From Candidatus Kurthia intestinigallinarum (GTDB taxonomy: Bacteria; Bacillota; Bacilli; Bacillales_A; Planococcaceae): 64,000 bases of DNA. The position numbers and the translations under genes are program-made. Positions 45,129 through 53,640 of this stretch are shown one piece after another; the first letter of the stretch is position 1, and each line of letters opens with the position of its first letter. Location: contig NZ_JTFC01000036.1 of the NCBI RefSeq assembly GCF_003991225.1, positions 1 through 64,000 on the forward strand, written 5' to 3'. The notes beneath the pieces are model-generated. The model made no database searches, was not told the DNA's origin, and worked only from the letters and a program-made list of their open reading frames with translations.

Positions 45129-46175
45129 ATGATTTCACAACCAGCGTTGATTGACGAATATTATCAAATGCTACTTGAAAAAAATTCACACTACGAGGGC
45201 ATCTTTTTTGTTGGGGTCAGGACAACAGGTGTTTTTTGTCGACCGACCTGTCCAGCGAAAAAGCCTAAAAAAGAAAACTGTGAATTTTTCAAAACAGCGC
45301 AAGAGGCAGTGCTTGCCTCGTACCGCCCCTGTAAACGATGTCAGCCGCTTCATACACCGACTACATTATCAGCAGACGTACGAAAATTAGTGGAAGCCAT
45401 CGAAGCAGATCCTGAGAGAAAATGGCGTGACCGAGATTTTGAGGAATTATCCATCAGTGCCAATACAGCACGTAGGCAATTTCTAAAAACATTTGGCATG
45501 ACGTTTTTAGAATATGCACGTGCGCGAAGACTTGGGATTGCCTTCAATCATATACGTAATGGCAAGCCCCTAATTGAGACACAGCTTGATAGCGGCTTTG
45601 AATCTAGCAATGGGTTTCGTGATGCCTTTACACGAATTATGGGAAATGTACCGCGCAGTAGTGGCGACATTCGCTTATTAACTGCCACTTGGATTGAAAC
45701 AAAGCTCGGGCCTATGATGGCCATTGCAGATGACGAGGTACTTTATTTGCTCGAGTTCGTCGATCGTCGAGGGCTGGAAAATGAAATCCTTACTATGCGT
45801 AAAAAATTAAATGTAGCGATTGTGCCTGGGACAAATAAGCTCCTACAGCAGTTAACTACGGAATTAGCTGCCTATTTTGAAGGAACCTCTATGACTTTTC
45901 AGACACCCCTTTCAACTGAAATTGGCACACCCTTTCAAAAGGTAGTTTGGGAACAACTCCGCCAAATTCCAGTCGGTGAAACGAGAAGTTACAAGGAGCT
46001 CGCCATCCAATTAGGTAAACCAACAGCTGCCCGTGCAGTTGCACAAGCAAATGGTGCCAATCAAATCGCACTGCTTATCCCGTGCCACCGCGTTATTAAT
46101 ACAGATGGGCAGTTCGGTGGCTATGGAGGTGGACTGCAGCGAAAGGCTTGGTTGTTGGAGCTAGAAGGTCAATAA
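45129..46175 (+). CDS. ada: Ada bifunctional DNA repair regulator
   Basis: Methylated-DNA repair protein and activator of the adaptive response, 348 residues. The N-terminal Ada zinc domain has Cys37, Cys41, Cys68 and Cys71 (GVFCRPTCPA and RPCKRCQP); Cys37 accepts methyl groups from phosphotriesters. An AraC-type helix-turn-helix lies at about 85-180. The C-terminal O6-alkylguanine methyltransferase domain has the acceptor Cys319 in IPCHRVINTDG and the preceding RAVAQANGAN. The ATG at 45129 is 6 bases after AAGAAGGA; the ATG at 45123 overlaps it. Bacillus often splits these domains in AdaA and AdaB; here they are fused as in enterobacteria. Confidence 0.93.
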   Translation: MISQPALIDEYYQMLLEKNSHYEGIFFVGVRTTGVFCRPTCPAKKPKKENCEFFKTAQEAVLASYRPCKRCQPLHTPTTLSADVRKLVEAIEADPERKWRDRDFEELSISANTARRQFLKTFGMTFLEYARARRLGIAFNHIRNGKPLIETQLDSGFESSNGFRDAFTRIMGNVPRSSGDIRLLTATWIETKLGPMMAIADDEVLYLLEFVDRRGLENEILTMRKKLNVAIVPGTNKLLQQLTTELAAYFEGTSMTFQTPLSTEIGTPFQKVVWEQLRQIPVGETRSYKELAIQLGKPTAARAVAQANGANQIALLIPCHRVINTDGQFGGYGGGLQRKAWLLELEGQ

Positions 46176-46212
46176 AAAAGGAAGTGCTTCTTCATGCGAG
46201 CACTTCCTTTTT
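46175..46212. terminator. Bidirectional terminator
   Basis: AAAAAGGAAGTGCT pairs with AGCACTTCCTTTTT; it sits between convergent ada and the amidohydrolase gene. Confidence 0.92.
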
Positions 46213-46216
46213 ATTA

Positions 46217-47398
46217 TTATTTTAAATAATCTAACGTAGCGTGGCCTAATACCTTAGCTGCAATAGCTAATGCTCGCTCATCAATATCAAATTTAGGGTG
46301 ATGATGTGGATAAACCTCGGACCATTCAGGATTTTTAGCACCTGTGAAGAAGAAATTGCCTGGTACGTGTTCAAGATAGTAAGCAAAATCTTCTCCGCCC
46401 ATTTGTGGTTCACATACTAACCCTTGAAGCTCAGGCATTTTTTCGACGGTCTGCATAATATGATTCGTTTCAGCAGGATGGTTCACGACTGCTGGATAGC
46501 CTCGCACATATTCATACGTATAGCTCGCTTTCATGTAAGCACACGTCGCCTGTAATAACGACTCAATTTCTTTTTCAATTAAATCGCGCTCTTCTGCATT
46601 AAACGTACGAACAGTCCCTTTTAAATACACCTGGTCTGCAATTACATTAAACGGATTCAATGCTTCAATATGACCAATTGATATAACCGCTGGGTGGAGG
46701 GGATTAATTCGTCTTGAAACGATTTGCTGTAAATTCACGATAAACTGAGAAGCGATTAAAATGGAATCCTTCGTATCACTTGGATTAGAGCCATGTCCGC
46801 CTTTACCTTGAATGGTAATATAAATCGCATCCGCAGCTGCCATTAGTGGCCCGGGTGCCGTATAAATCGTCCCTAGCTCTAGTGGCGCCCATAAGTGTGT
46901 GCCGAAGATGACATCTACCCCCTCTAAGCACCCATCCTCAATCATCGCAATCGCGCCTCCCGGGGCAAGCTCTTCGGCATGTTGATGAATAAATACAATC
47001 GTTCCTGCAAGCTCATGCTGTAGCGCATTTAATGCTTTTGCGACAATAAGGAGCGTAGCGGTATGGCCGTCATGCCCACACGCATGCATGCGCCCATTAA
47101 TTGTTGATTGAAAAGAGAGCCCTGTTTCTTCCGTAATAGCCAGCGCATCAAAATCAGCTCGTAGCGCAACAGTTTTTCCAGGCTTATGTCCCTTTAATGT
47201 TGCGACAACACCGTTACCACCCACATGCTCACGTACGTCATGTCCTAAAGCACGATGAAAGGCAGCGATTGTCTTAGGTGTTTCTACTTCCTCATACGAA
47301 AGCTCCGGGTTTGCATGGAAATGACGACGAAGCGCAATCATTTCTTCCTCATACGTATCAATTAATGTACTAAATTTCTCCTGTTGAATAATCGACAT
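46217..47398 (-). CDS. M20-family amidohydrolase (AbgB/HipO-like)
   Basis: Zinc-dependent amidohydrolase of 393 residues that removes acyl groups from amino acids or cleaves related amides. Metal ligands are visible in MHACGHDGH (Cys107, His109), in FIHQHAEELAPGG (the catalytic Glu pair) and in QMGGEDFAYY and YPHHHPKFDIDE near the C-terminus. AAGGAG lies 8 bases before the ATG. It follows the AbgT-like transporter by 12 bases, so the pair likely imports and hydrolyses an N-acylated compound such as p-aminobenzoyl-glutamate; the real substrate is not shown. Confidence 0.92.
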   Translation of the reverse strand: MSIIQQEKFSTLIDTYEEEMIALRRHFHANPELSYEEVETPKTIAAFHRALGHDVREHVGGNGVVATLKGHKPGKTVALRADFDALAITEETGLSFQSTINGRMHACGHDGHTATLLIVAKALNALQHELAGTIVFIHQHAEELAPGGAIAMIEDGCLEGVDVIFGTHLWAPLELGTIYTAPGPLMAAADAIYITIQGKGGHGSNPSDTKDSILIASQFIVNLQQIVSRRINPLHPAVISIGHIEALNPFNVIADQVYLKGTVRTFNAEERDLIEKEIESLLQATCAYMKASYTYEYVRGYPAVVNHPAETNHIMQTVEKMPELQGLVCEPQMGGEDFAYYLEHVPGNFFFTGAKNPEWSEVYPHHHPKFDIDERALAIAAKVLGHATLDYLK

Positions 47399-47410
47399 GG
47401 AAACATCTCC

Positions 47411-48934
47411 TTATTTTAAATGAATAAAATCACCAGGTCCTAGCGGTAAATCGAATAAGAACCAAATGGCAAATAGAATGACCCAACCAATCGCAAAGAC
47501 AATAGAGTAGGGAAGTAGCGCGGAAATTAATGTCCCAATGCCAATATTCTTGTCGTAGCGTCTTGCGAAAGCTAAAAGAATGGCGAAATAAGCTAGCATA
47601 GGTGTGATCGGATTGGTGATAGAATCCCCCACACGATAGGCAGCCTGTGTAACGGCTGGTGAATAGCCTAAGTACATAAACATCGGTACAAAAATTGGAG
47701 CTAATAATGCCCATTTTGCAGAAGCGCTGGCAATTAGTAAGTTGACAAAGGCACAAATTATAATAAAGCCAATAATCATCGGAAGGCCGGTAAAGTTTAA
47801 TGCTTGTAATAGCTCAGCGCCTTTAATTGCCATAATCGAACCAATATTACTCCAGTTAAAGTAGGCAATCATTTGCGAGGCCACAAACGCTAATACGATA
47901 AACGGGGCCATATCTGCGATTGATTTAAAAATTTTCTCTGCAACATCTTTATCTGATTTCACTTCTTTTGACGCAATACCATAAGCAAGTGCTGGTAAAA
48001 GGAAGAAGAAGAGCATGATTGGCACAATACCTGTCATAAATGGTGAGTTTAAGAAGCTACCTGTTTCCGGATCTCTTAAAAGACCATTAGAAGGAATGAC
48101 CGTAAATGCAATAACGACACAATAAATAATTGTGACAATGGTTGCCCATTTTAAGCCTTTTTTCTCCAGTGCAGTTAATGGTTCTAATTTGTCTACAGTG
48201 CCCTCAAATTTACCGAAACGCGGTTCTGTAAACTTTTTCGTAACCCAAGTACCACAAATTACTAAAACGAATGTGGATGCGATAAGGAAGTAATAGTTCA
48301 TTGTGGCACGACCTGTATAGTCTGCATCTGCGATATGTGCCGCAGATTCGGTAATCCCTAGTAGTAAAACATCGAGAGAGCTAATCAATAAGTTAGCGCT
48401 AAAGCCGCCTGCTACTGCTGCATATGTAACGATAAGACCAGCAATTGGATTACGCCCGATGCTCATAAAGATAAGCGCTGCAATCGGTGGTAAGATAATA
48501 AATGCTGCATCGGCTGCTAGATTACCGACTAGACCTGTTAAAATAAGCACAGGGACGATTAATTTCTCAGGTGCGGCCATAACCGTTTTTTTCATCATAG
48601 CGGAAATAAGACCTGTTTGTTCCGCTAAACCAATGCCAATCATCGAAACGACTACCATACCAAGTGGAGGGAAACCTGTAAAATTATTCAGCATTTCTGT
48701 TACAATCAAGATTAAGCCATCTTGACTTAATAAATTGACAACGGTAATCGTTTCTTCTGTGCCAGGCTTTACGGCAGATAAACCAATTGTAGACAGTAAC
48801 CATGATAAAATTAGGACAAGTCCAGCCATGATGACAAAGAGTGTAATCGGATCTGGTAACTTGTTTCCTGCTCGCTCAATTAAATCTAAAAAGCGGGTGA
48901 TAAACGATGACTTTTGTGTGTCTGCATTATTCAT
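47411..48934 (-). CDS. AbgT-family transporter
   Basis: Integral membrane transporter of 507 residues with about eleven to twelve helices. The N-terminal FLDLIERAGNKLPDPITLFV, the LIVPVLILTGLVGNLAADAAF segment (split here for length), and the C-terminal LIASASAKWALLAPIFVPMF and GDSITNPITPMLAYF follow the AbgT family. The ATG at 48934 has AAAGGAG 9 bases upstream; the ATG at 48943 directly abuts that site and is less likely. Members import p-aminobenzoyl-glutamate or export sulfonamides; the adjacent hydrolase supports import. Confidence 0.92.
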   Translation of the reverse strand: MNNADTQKSSFITRFLDLIERAGNKLPDPITLFVIMAGLVLILSWLLSTIGLSAVKPGTEETITVVNLLSQDGLILIVTEMLNNFTGFPPLGMVVVSMIGIGLAEQTGLISAMMKKTVMAAPEKLIVPVLILTGLVGNLAADAAFIILPPIAALIFMSIGRNPIAGLIVTYAAVAGGFSANLLISSLDVLLLGITESAAHIADADYTGRATMNYYFLIASTFVLVICGTWVTKKFTEPRFGKFEGTVDKLEPLTALEKKGLKWATIVTIIYCVVIAFTVIPSNGLLRDPETGSFLNSPFMTGIVPIMLFFFLLPALAYGIASKEVKSDKDVAEKIFKSIADMAPFIVLAFVASQMIAYFNWSNIGSIMAIKGAELLQALNFTGLPMIIGFIIICAFVNLLIASASAKWALLAPIFVPMFMYLGYSPAVTQAAYRVGDSITNPITPMLAYFAILLAFARRYDKNIGIGTLISALLPYSIVFAIGWVILFAIWFLFDLPLGPGDFIHLK

Positions 48935-48966
48935 GTTCTTCATCTCCTTTAAAATGAACTAGACGT

Positions 48967-49025
48967 TTCAACGTTTGAATATTCTGTCTTTTTTAATTAA
49001 AAGACACAAGTTGAATAGGTCTTTT
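48967..49025. promoter_or_regulatory. Candidate operator in the abgT-regulator divergent promoter
   Basis: TTCAACGTTTGAA (48967-48979) is a palindrome. Three copies of one half-site follow: GTCTTTT (48986), AAAAGAC (48999) and GTCTTTT (49019), giving two overlapping inverted repeats. The position between divergent transporter and regulator genes suits autoregulation and co-control. Confidence 0.5.
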
Positions 49026-49089
49026 ATAAAATGAAACCATATAATGATAAAATAGGCAATAGCTATTTTAAACGAAAAGAGGCTCTATC

Positions 49090-50391
49090 ATGTATAAAAT
49101 AAACGTTTTTACAGCAGAATTATCTTTGTCCTGGATTAAAGAATTAGATGCTATCAAGCCGAATAATTGTGAGTTAGTCTATTTTACATACAAGCATTTT
49201 GATGATTTAAAAATGCTGTTGGATACGCATTTATCTGAAGGGGATGGGGCGTTATTTAGCGGACAAATTCCTTATTTCTTTGCACAAACGCAGTTTAAGC
49301 AGCTTAAAATTCCGATTGCCTATTTTGATATTTCGGAGCGGGATTTTTACCGTGTTTTAACGGAATTATTTTATAAGCATAAAATGTCGTTATCTGAACT
49401 GGCGATTGATTTTTGCTATGAGGAAAATGACTATTTAGGGATTCATGAATGGTCAGCGGATGAAGCACCGTATTTATTTAGTCAGACAATCAATTCCTAT
49501 TCCACACAAAAAATTATTGACCAACTAGCGCAGTGGCATAAGCAATTACATGCAAGGCAGGACGTAAAGCTTAGTTTGACACGCGTTGCAGAGATTCCGG
49601 CGATGCTCGAGGTAGATCAAATCCCGTATTTACTTGTACATCCGTCAAAGCATGCGATTAAAACGACGTTTAAAAAATTTATGTATCAATTGGAGCTACA
49701 ACGATTTCGTCGCAACCAATTAGTAGTGGCACACATTCATATTCCTGTTGATAAAATGAATGTGGATGCGCTGGAGTACCGGCAAATCGCTTTATACAAA
49801 GCGATTTTAGATTTAAAGGAACAGGATGAGACGATTTTGGTTCACCGAGAAGCGGCATCGATTGTGTTATTAACTACTTATGAAGCCTTTATGAAACGCA
49901 CGCATGATAAAACAAAGTGTGAGCTTGTGGGCTATTTGCATAAAACCTTGTCATTTCCTGTGAAGGTGGGCTGGGGTGTTGGTGAGGATGTATTAGAGAG
50001 TCGTGAATTTGCACAAAGAGCTGCACAACTTTGTTCATCTAAAGAAACCCAAGGCTGGATTATCGAACAGCATCATAAACAAGGACCATTATTACCAGAT
50101 GTAGTAATTACTTTTGATGAGCAGGAGCAAGATTTTTTAAGAGAACTTAGTGAGCAGTATGCATTTCCACTAATTCAACTGCAAAAAATAGATGCGGTAG
50201 TTAAAGAGCTTAAAAATCCAATTTTAAATGGGGATTTATTAAGTGAAAAATTAAATATTACGGTCCGTTCAGCGAACCGTATTTTACAGCATTTACAAGA
50301 GAAAGGACTTGCAGCAGAGTTGCCACCGATTACAACAAGCTCTAGAGGACGCCCGAAAAAGTTTTACGAAATCCAATTTCCAAAGCACTAA
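49090..50391 (+). CDS. Putative transcriptional regulator of the AbgT locus
   Basis: Cytoplasmic protein of 433 residues. The C-terminal 80 residues form a winged-helix-like DNA-binding domain (GDLLSEKLNITVRSANRILQHLQEKGLAAELPP) ending in a basic SSRGRPKKFYE. The N-terminal 350 residues resemble the sensory part of PurR/PrpR-like or GGDEF-related regulators but no family is certain. The divergent arrangement with the transporter and the repeated half-sites in between support a regulatory role. Ribosome site AAAAGAGG lies before the ATG. Confidence 0.7.
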   Translation: MYKINVFTAELSLSWIKELDAIKPNNCELVYFTYKHFDDLKMLLDTHLSEGDGALFSGQIPYFFAQTQFKQLKIPIAYFDISERDFYRVLTELFYKHKMSLSELAIDFCYEENDYLGIHEWSADEAPYLFSQTINSYSTQKIIDQLAQWHKQLHARQDVKLSLTRVAEIPAMLEVDQIPYLLVHPSKHAIKTTFKKFMYQLELQRFRRNQLVVAHIHIPVDKMNVDALEYRQIALYKAILDLKEQDETILVHREAASIVLLTTYEAFMKRTHDKTKCELVGYLHKTLSFPVKVGWGVGEDVLESREFAQRAAQLCSSKETQGWIIEQHHKQGPLLPDVVITFDEQEQDFLRELSEQYAFPLIQLQKIDAVVKELKNPILNGDLLSEKLNITVRSANRILQHLQEKGLAAELPPITTSSRGRPKKFYEIQFPKH

Positions 50392-50869
50392 CACATATTT
50401 ACTACGACAATTTAAAATAAGCAAACGCAAACTATTTATTAGTCCCTCTTTTTGCGTCAGTAAATCAGGTTAAATATAAAACTTTAGTAAACCTTATTTT
50501 TTTATTTAAGTTAACTAGGTTAATTTAAGATAACCTTTATATTTAAATGGAATAAAAGAATTGATTTTAATAAATTATTGCTTATACCGATAAGACACCA
50601 TTACGCGAATTTGCAAAAAAGATATTTCATAGAGGATTCTATTTACTGAGAGAGGTTCTAAATAAATGGGGATGATACGTGGTTTGTTCGTGGACGTAAT
50701 AAACGACCTTCGTCTAACTAAATTCAGCGGTCATAAGACAGTTATGACCGCTGAATTTGTTGAAGGTGCGCTGTAGAGATTTCAAAAGGCGTTTATTGCT
50801 TCGTTGTATAAACCAATGAACTTATACAAGTAAATCAGCATTTTTTTGAAAGTATGATGTACCAGAAAT
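50392..50869. other. Intergenic region with a relic reading frame
   Basis: No full gene is present. A 33-codon open stretch near 50571-50672 (plus strand, contains KTPLREFAKKIFHRGFYLL) looks protein-like but has no start. The segment TAAGACACCATTACGCGAAT at 50591 recurs, diverged, at 51805. Confidence 0.35.
50720..50758. repeat. Perfect 17-bp palindromic hairpin
   Basis: AAATTCAGCGGTCATAA pairs perfectly with TTATGACCGCTGAATTT around GACAG. No T-run follows, so it is not a standard terminator; it may be a transposon-end relic or an RNA element. Confidence 0.7.
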
Positions 50870-50903
50870 AAAAAGTGAAGTCACTTAATCGACTTCACTT
50901 TTT
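50870..50903. terminator. Bidirectional terminator
   Basis: AAAAAGTGAAGTC pairs with GACTTCACTTTTT around an 8-base loop; runs flank both sides. It is 100 bases beyond the DUF2247-like stop and would end that transcript. Confidence 0.88.
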
Positions 50904-51007
50904 TAATGTTTTATGATTAAAATTATCCCTACTAATCTAAGTTTTGTGCTGACAATAGAACGGCCTTATCACTATCTTGCTTCATAGATTAGTTTCCTAT
51001 TTAAGAT

Positions 51008-51586
51008 TTATTTTAAATATTGCTCTTTATATTGTTCTAATGAGGAAAGCCATACACTATTAATCTCTTCATTCGTTACAGCTATAACAGTCATTTTTGA
51101 TGTCAACTGAAAAATGGGTTCAAAACATTCTAGTAAATCAAAATCTTTTGCAGAGAAATCGGAACACAGCCAGTAAACTTTTTCATAAATATTCGGGACT
51201 TCGGTTCCATCACTTCGCTCAATTTGATAATCTTGCTCTTCTTTATTTTCATAAAGATACAAAAGAAAAAGATATAACCATTTGTACTTTAATTCATAAA
51301 CATCTTTTTGTTGATTCATTATTCCATTCGGGATTAATTCTAATAAATATGTTTGTATTTTCATCGAATCTTTTTCGGATGCAATAGCAATACTAGCAAT
51401 TGTATCTGAAACGCCATCTGCATTTTCTAATTCATCAATGGCTTTTTCAATAGCTACAGCAGAATCTATATATTCACCTAACAACCCAAAATAAATATCA
51501 CGCCATTTCAAATCAATATGACGATGTAAAAATTGATAAGGAATCTTTATATTCATCGAATTATCCGGAATAAGAAAATTTTTCAC
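51008..51586 (-). CDS. DUF2247-like protein, possible orphan immunity protein
   Basis: Acidic, helical cytoplasmic protein of 192 residues. IPYQFLHRHIDLKWRDIYFG near the N-terminus followed by GEYIDSAVAIEKAIDELEN matches my memory of the DUF2247 family; no other motif is seen. GTG at 51586 is chosen because AGAGG lies 8 bases upstream; the GTG at 51595 overlaps that site. It is AT-richer than its neighbours. A YD-repeat relic lies 80 bases upstream on the same strand, the usual toxin-then-immunity order. Confidence 0.65.
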   Translation of the reverse strand: MKNFLIPDNSMNIKIPYQFLHRHIDLKWRDIYFGLLGEYIDSAVAIEKAIDELENADGVSDTIASIAIASEKDSMKIQTYLLELIPNGIMNQQKDVYELKYKWLYLFLLYLYENKEEQDYQIERSDGTEVPNIYEKVYWLCSDFSAKDFDLLECFEPIFQLTSKMTVIAVTNEEINSVWLSSLEQYKEQYLK

Positions 51587-51667
51587 ATTATTCACCTCTA
51601 ATATATTCTATTTTTTATTGCTACTCCCCTAGCTATCGCTTAAATAATAATCTCTTCTTACGAAATT

Positions 51668-51808
51668 TTAATATCCTTCACGATCTAAAACATATTCAAA
51701 AATACCGCTTTTAACGCGGGTCCCAACGTTATTATAGAAGTATGCATATGTTGTGTCACCAACTGTTTTTGTTATGCGTAAACCATTTTCGGTACATTTA
51801 CTAATAAG
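51668..51808 (-). pseudogene. Fragment of an RHS/YD-repeat toxin gene
   Basis: The minus strand has an open stretch of 46 codons between a TGA and a TAA. It reads ENGLRITKTVGDTTYAYFYN in the middle, matching the NGLRxxKTVxxxTxxYxYD pattern of RHS/YD repeats, and ends FEYVLDREGY then stop. There is no start codon or ribosome site and the repeats that should precede it are gone, so it is a remnant. Its orientation and place before the DUF2247-like gene suit a degraded RHS toxin with its immunity gene left behind. Confidence 0.6.
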
Positions 51809-51896
51809 ACATCATTACTCAATTTCGCAAAAAGAGGTGATTCGACGATTGATAGCGAATATATATAGCAAAAATAGGATCGAGGGGCATATGAGT

Positions 51897-52364
51897 ATGA
51901 AGATTATTATTGATGATTTAACGAATGAGCAGTCTCAGGATTTGATTGGGTTGCATCTAGCGGATATGGCTGGAAATTCTCCTCCTGAAAGTATGCATGC
52001 GCTATCGGTTGATGGCTTAAAGCAAGCGGATATGACGTTTTATAGTGCTTGGGAGGGTTCTGAGATTATGGGCTGTGGTGCTTTAAAGGAATTGTCGCAA
52101 ACGGAGGCGGAGTTAAAATCGATGCGCACGGTAGAGAAACATTTAAGAAAAGGTGTTGCCGCAGCCATTTTACAGCGTATTATTGATGATGCGATAGAGA
52201 GAGGCTTTACAACATTATCTTTAGAAACAGGTTCAATGGACGCATTTAAGCCGGCTCATCGCTTATATGAACGTTTTGGCTTTATCGTCTGCGGTCCTTT
52301 TAGTCAGTATAAGGAAGATCCCAATAGTGTATTTATGACAAAAGAATTAACATGTAGGGTGTAA
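51897..52364 (+). CDS. ysnE: YsnE-like GNAT acetyltransferase
   Basis: Acetyltransferase of 155 residues. SPPESMHALSVDGLKQADMT, FYSAWEGSEIMGCGALKEL, ELKSMRTVEKHLRKGVAAAI and LSLETGSMDAFKPAHRLYER follow B. subtilis YsnE closely; the R/K-G-V-A loop is the acetyl-CoA site. ATG at 51897 lies 9 bases after GAGGGG; the ATG at 51891 is only 3 bases from it. YsnE has been linked to indole-acetate formation in Bacillus but its direct substrate is not settled. Confidence 0.85.
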   Translation: MKIIIDDLTNEQSQDLIGLHLADMAGNSPPESMHALSVDGLKQADMTFYSAWEGSEIMGCGALKELSQTEAELKSMRTVEKHLRKGVAAAILQRIIDDAIERGFTTLSLETGSMDAFKPAHRLYERFGFIVCGPFSQYKEDPNSVFMTKELTCRV

Positions 52365-52445
52365 AGAAGCGAGAAGTTCTTATGGATTTCTCGCTTTTTC
52401 TTAGTTTCTTTTTACGCTATGATTAAAGAAAGGAGGCGACAACAT

Positions 52446-53591
52446 ATGGCGTTTTATGACGATTTAGATGTACAGCATATTCATACAAAGCTTTCCCATT
52501 TATCGACGCAAGAAGTCGAATTATTAGTGAAGGCCTATTATGAGGAAATGATGCCAGTTGTTAATTTAATTGCTTATTATGCACTAGATGTACAGCCCAA
52601 TACGTTAACGCAGTATTTTCCAGATGCCTTTGTACATGAGCACTGCGAGCTATGTGGTCACACACCTTTATTATTACCTCTACAAAATCGCTCTCAAATT
52701 CGACGTATGAATGAAATCGATACGATGCGTTACTGCCCTATTTGTGAGCATCACGATAAAATGCAATGTCACTGTGACGCATGTTTAAAAGAGCAACAAA
52801 TGCGCTACCAAATGTTTCAATTAACAGAGGACGAGCTGAATGAAAAAGAACAGACGCAAATTGCAGCATTTTTAACTGAGCTTTCCCATGCCTCTAATGA
52901 GATTCAGTTAACGCGTGCTGAACGATTTTATGTAACAGGGCTGCTGCAACTGGCTTATGATAAAGAAAAACAACAGATTATGCCCCTTTGCAACTATTCA
53001 GAAGAATTCACGCCAAGCAAGGTGCTGACAACGCGTATTTTAAAAGACTTAGTAGACAGAAGAATTTTACTGCCCTGCTTAGAAAATAGTCTGCCTACAG
53101 CTTTTCACTGCGAGGATATAAACTTTTTGCGGACATTGCATGACCCAAACTATTGGAGCGGAAAGTGGACTGTAGCTGAACAAGAAGCGGCCTATACGCA
53201 TTTTGAAAAGCTAAGAAACAAGCCGCCTATTATTCATTATGAAGAAGCGGCCTTTCGTTTAAATATGGCATCAAAAGAAATCGACGACCTTTTTATCGCT
53301 CGAACAGAAGGACGTATGTTTTACCAGCGTATGTGGAAGGAATTAGCGATGGCTCATGGTGAATTTTATGCAGCTTATTGCAAATTGCCTACTCCCCTAC
53401 AAAAAATTGATGATGCATTAGACAAGCATTCCATTAGCGAAGTTTATACGTTTATCCAACGAGGCTTTACGTCCTCAAATATTGAAAAAAGTGCGCGTAT
53501 TAAACCACTTAGCCGTTTAGAGAATCTTCTTTTTACGCAAATGATGGGCATTGGAGAAGATGGCTTTTTCACACGCCCTACGTTTATTTAA
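52446..53591 (+). CDS. Hypothetical protein with clustered Cys pairs (zinc-binding type)
   Basis: Soluble protein of 381 residues. Residues 67-113 carry Cys67/Cys70 (CELC), Cys97/Cys100 (CPIC), then CHCDAC with Cys108, Cys110 and Cys113 plus nearby His, a pattern typical of paired zinc ribbons. The remaining two thirds are helical with no recognised fold; a winged-helix-like block may lie at 190-220. AAAGGAGGCG precedes the ATG at 52446. Family not recognised; a nucleic-acid or protein-binding role is possible but unproven. Confidence 0.65.
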   Translation: MAFYDDLDVQHIHTKLSHLSTQEVELLVKAYYEEMMPVVNLIAYYALDVQPNTLTQYFPDAFVHEHCELCGHTPLLLPLQNRSQIRRMNEIDTMRYCPICEHHDKMQCHCDACLKEQQMRYQMFQLTEDELNEKEQTQIAAFLTELSHASNEIQLTRAERFYVTGLLQLAYDKEKQQIMPLCNYSEEFTPSKVLTTRILKDLVDRRILLPCLENSLPTAFHCEDINFLRTLHDPNYWSGKWTVAEQEAAYTHFEKLRNKPPIIHYEEAAFRLNMASKEIDDLFIARTEGRMFYQRMWKELAMAHGEFYAAYCKLPTPLQKIDDALDKHSISEVYTFIQRGFTSSNIEKSARIKPLSRLENLLFTQMMGIGEDGFFTRPTFI

Positions 53592-53609
53592 TACAAATTA
53601 TTTCCCATT

Positions 53610-53633
53610 AAAAAAACACGGATTTCTCCGTGT
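53610..53633 (-). terminator. Rho-independent terminator with GAAA loop
   Basis: On the minus strand ACACGGA-GAAA-TCCGTGT is followed by a T-run, ending the MetX-like gene. Identical in sequence to the terminator at 41225. Confidence 0.88.
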
Positions 53634-53640
53634 CCCTTGT

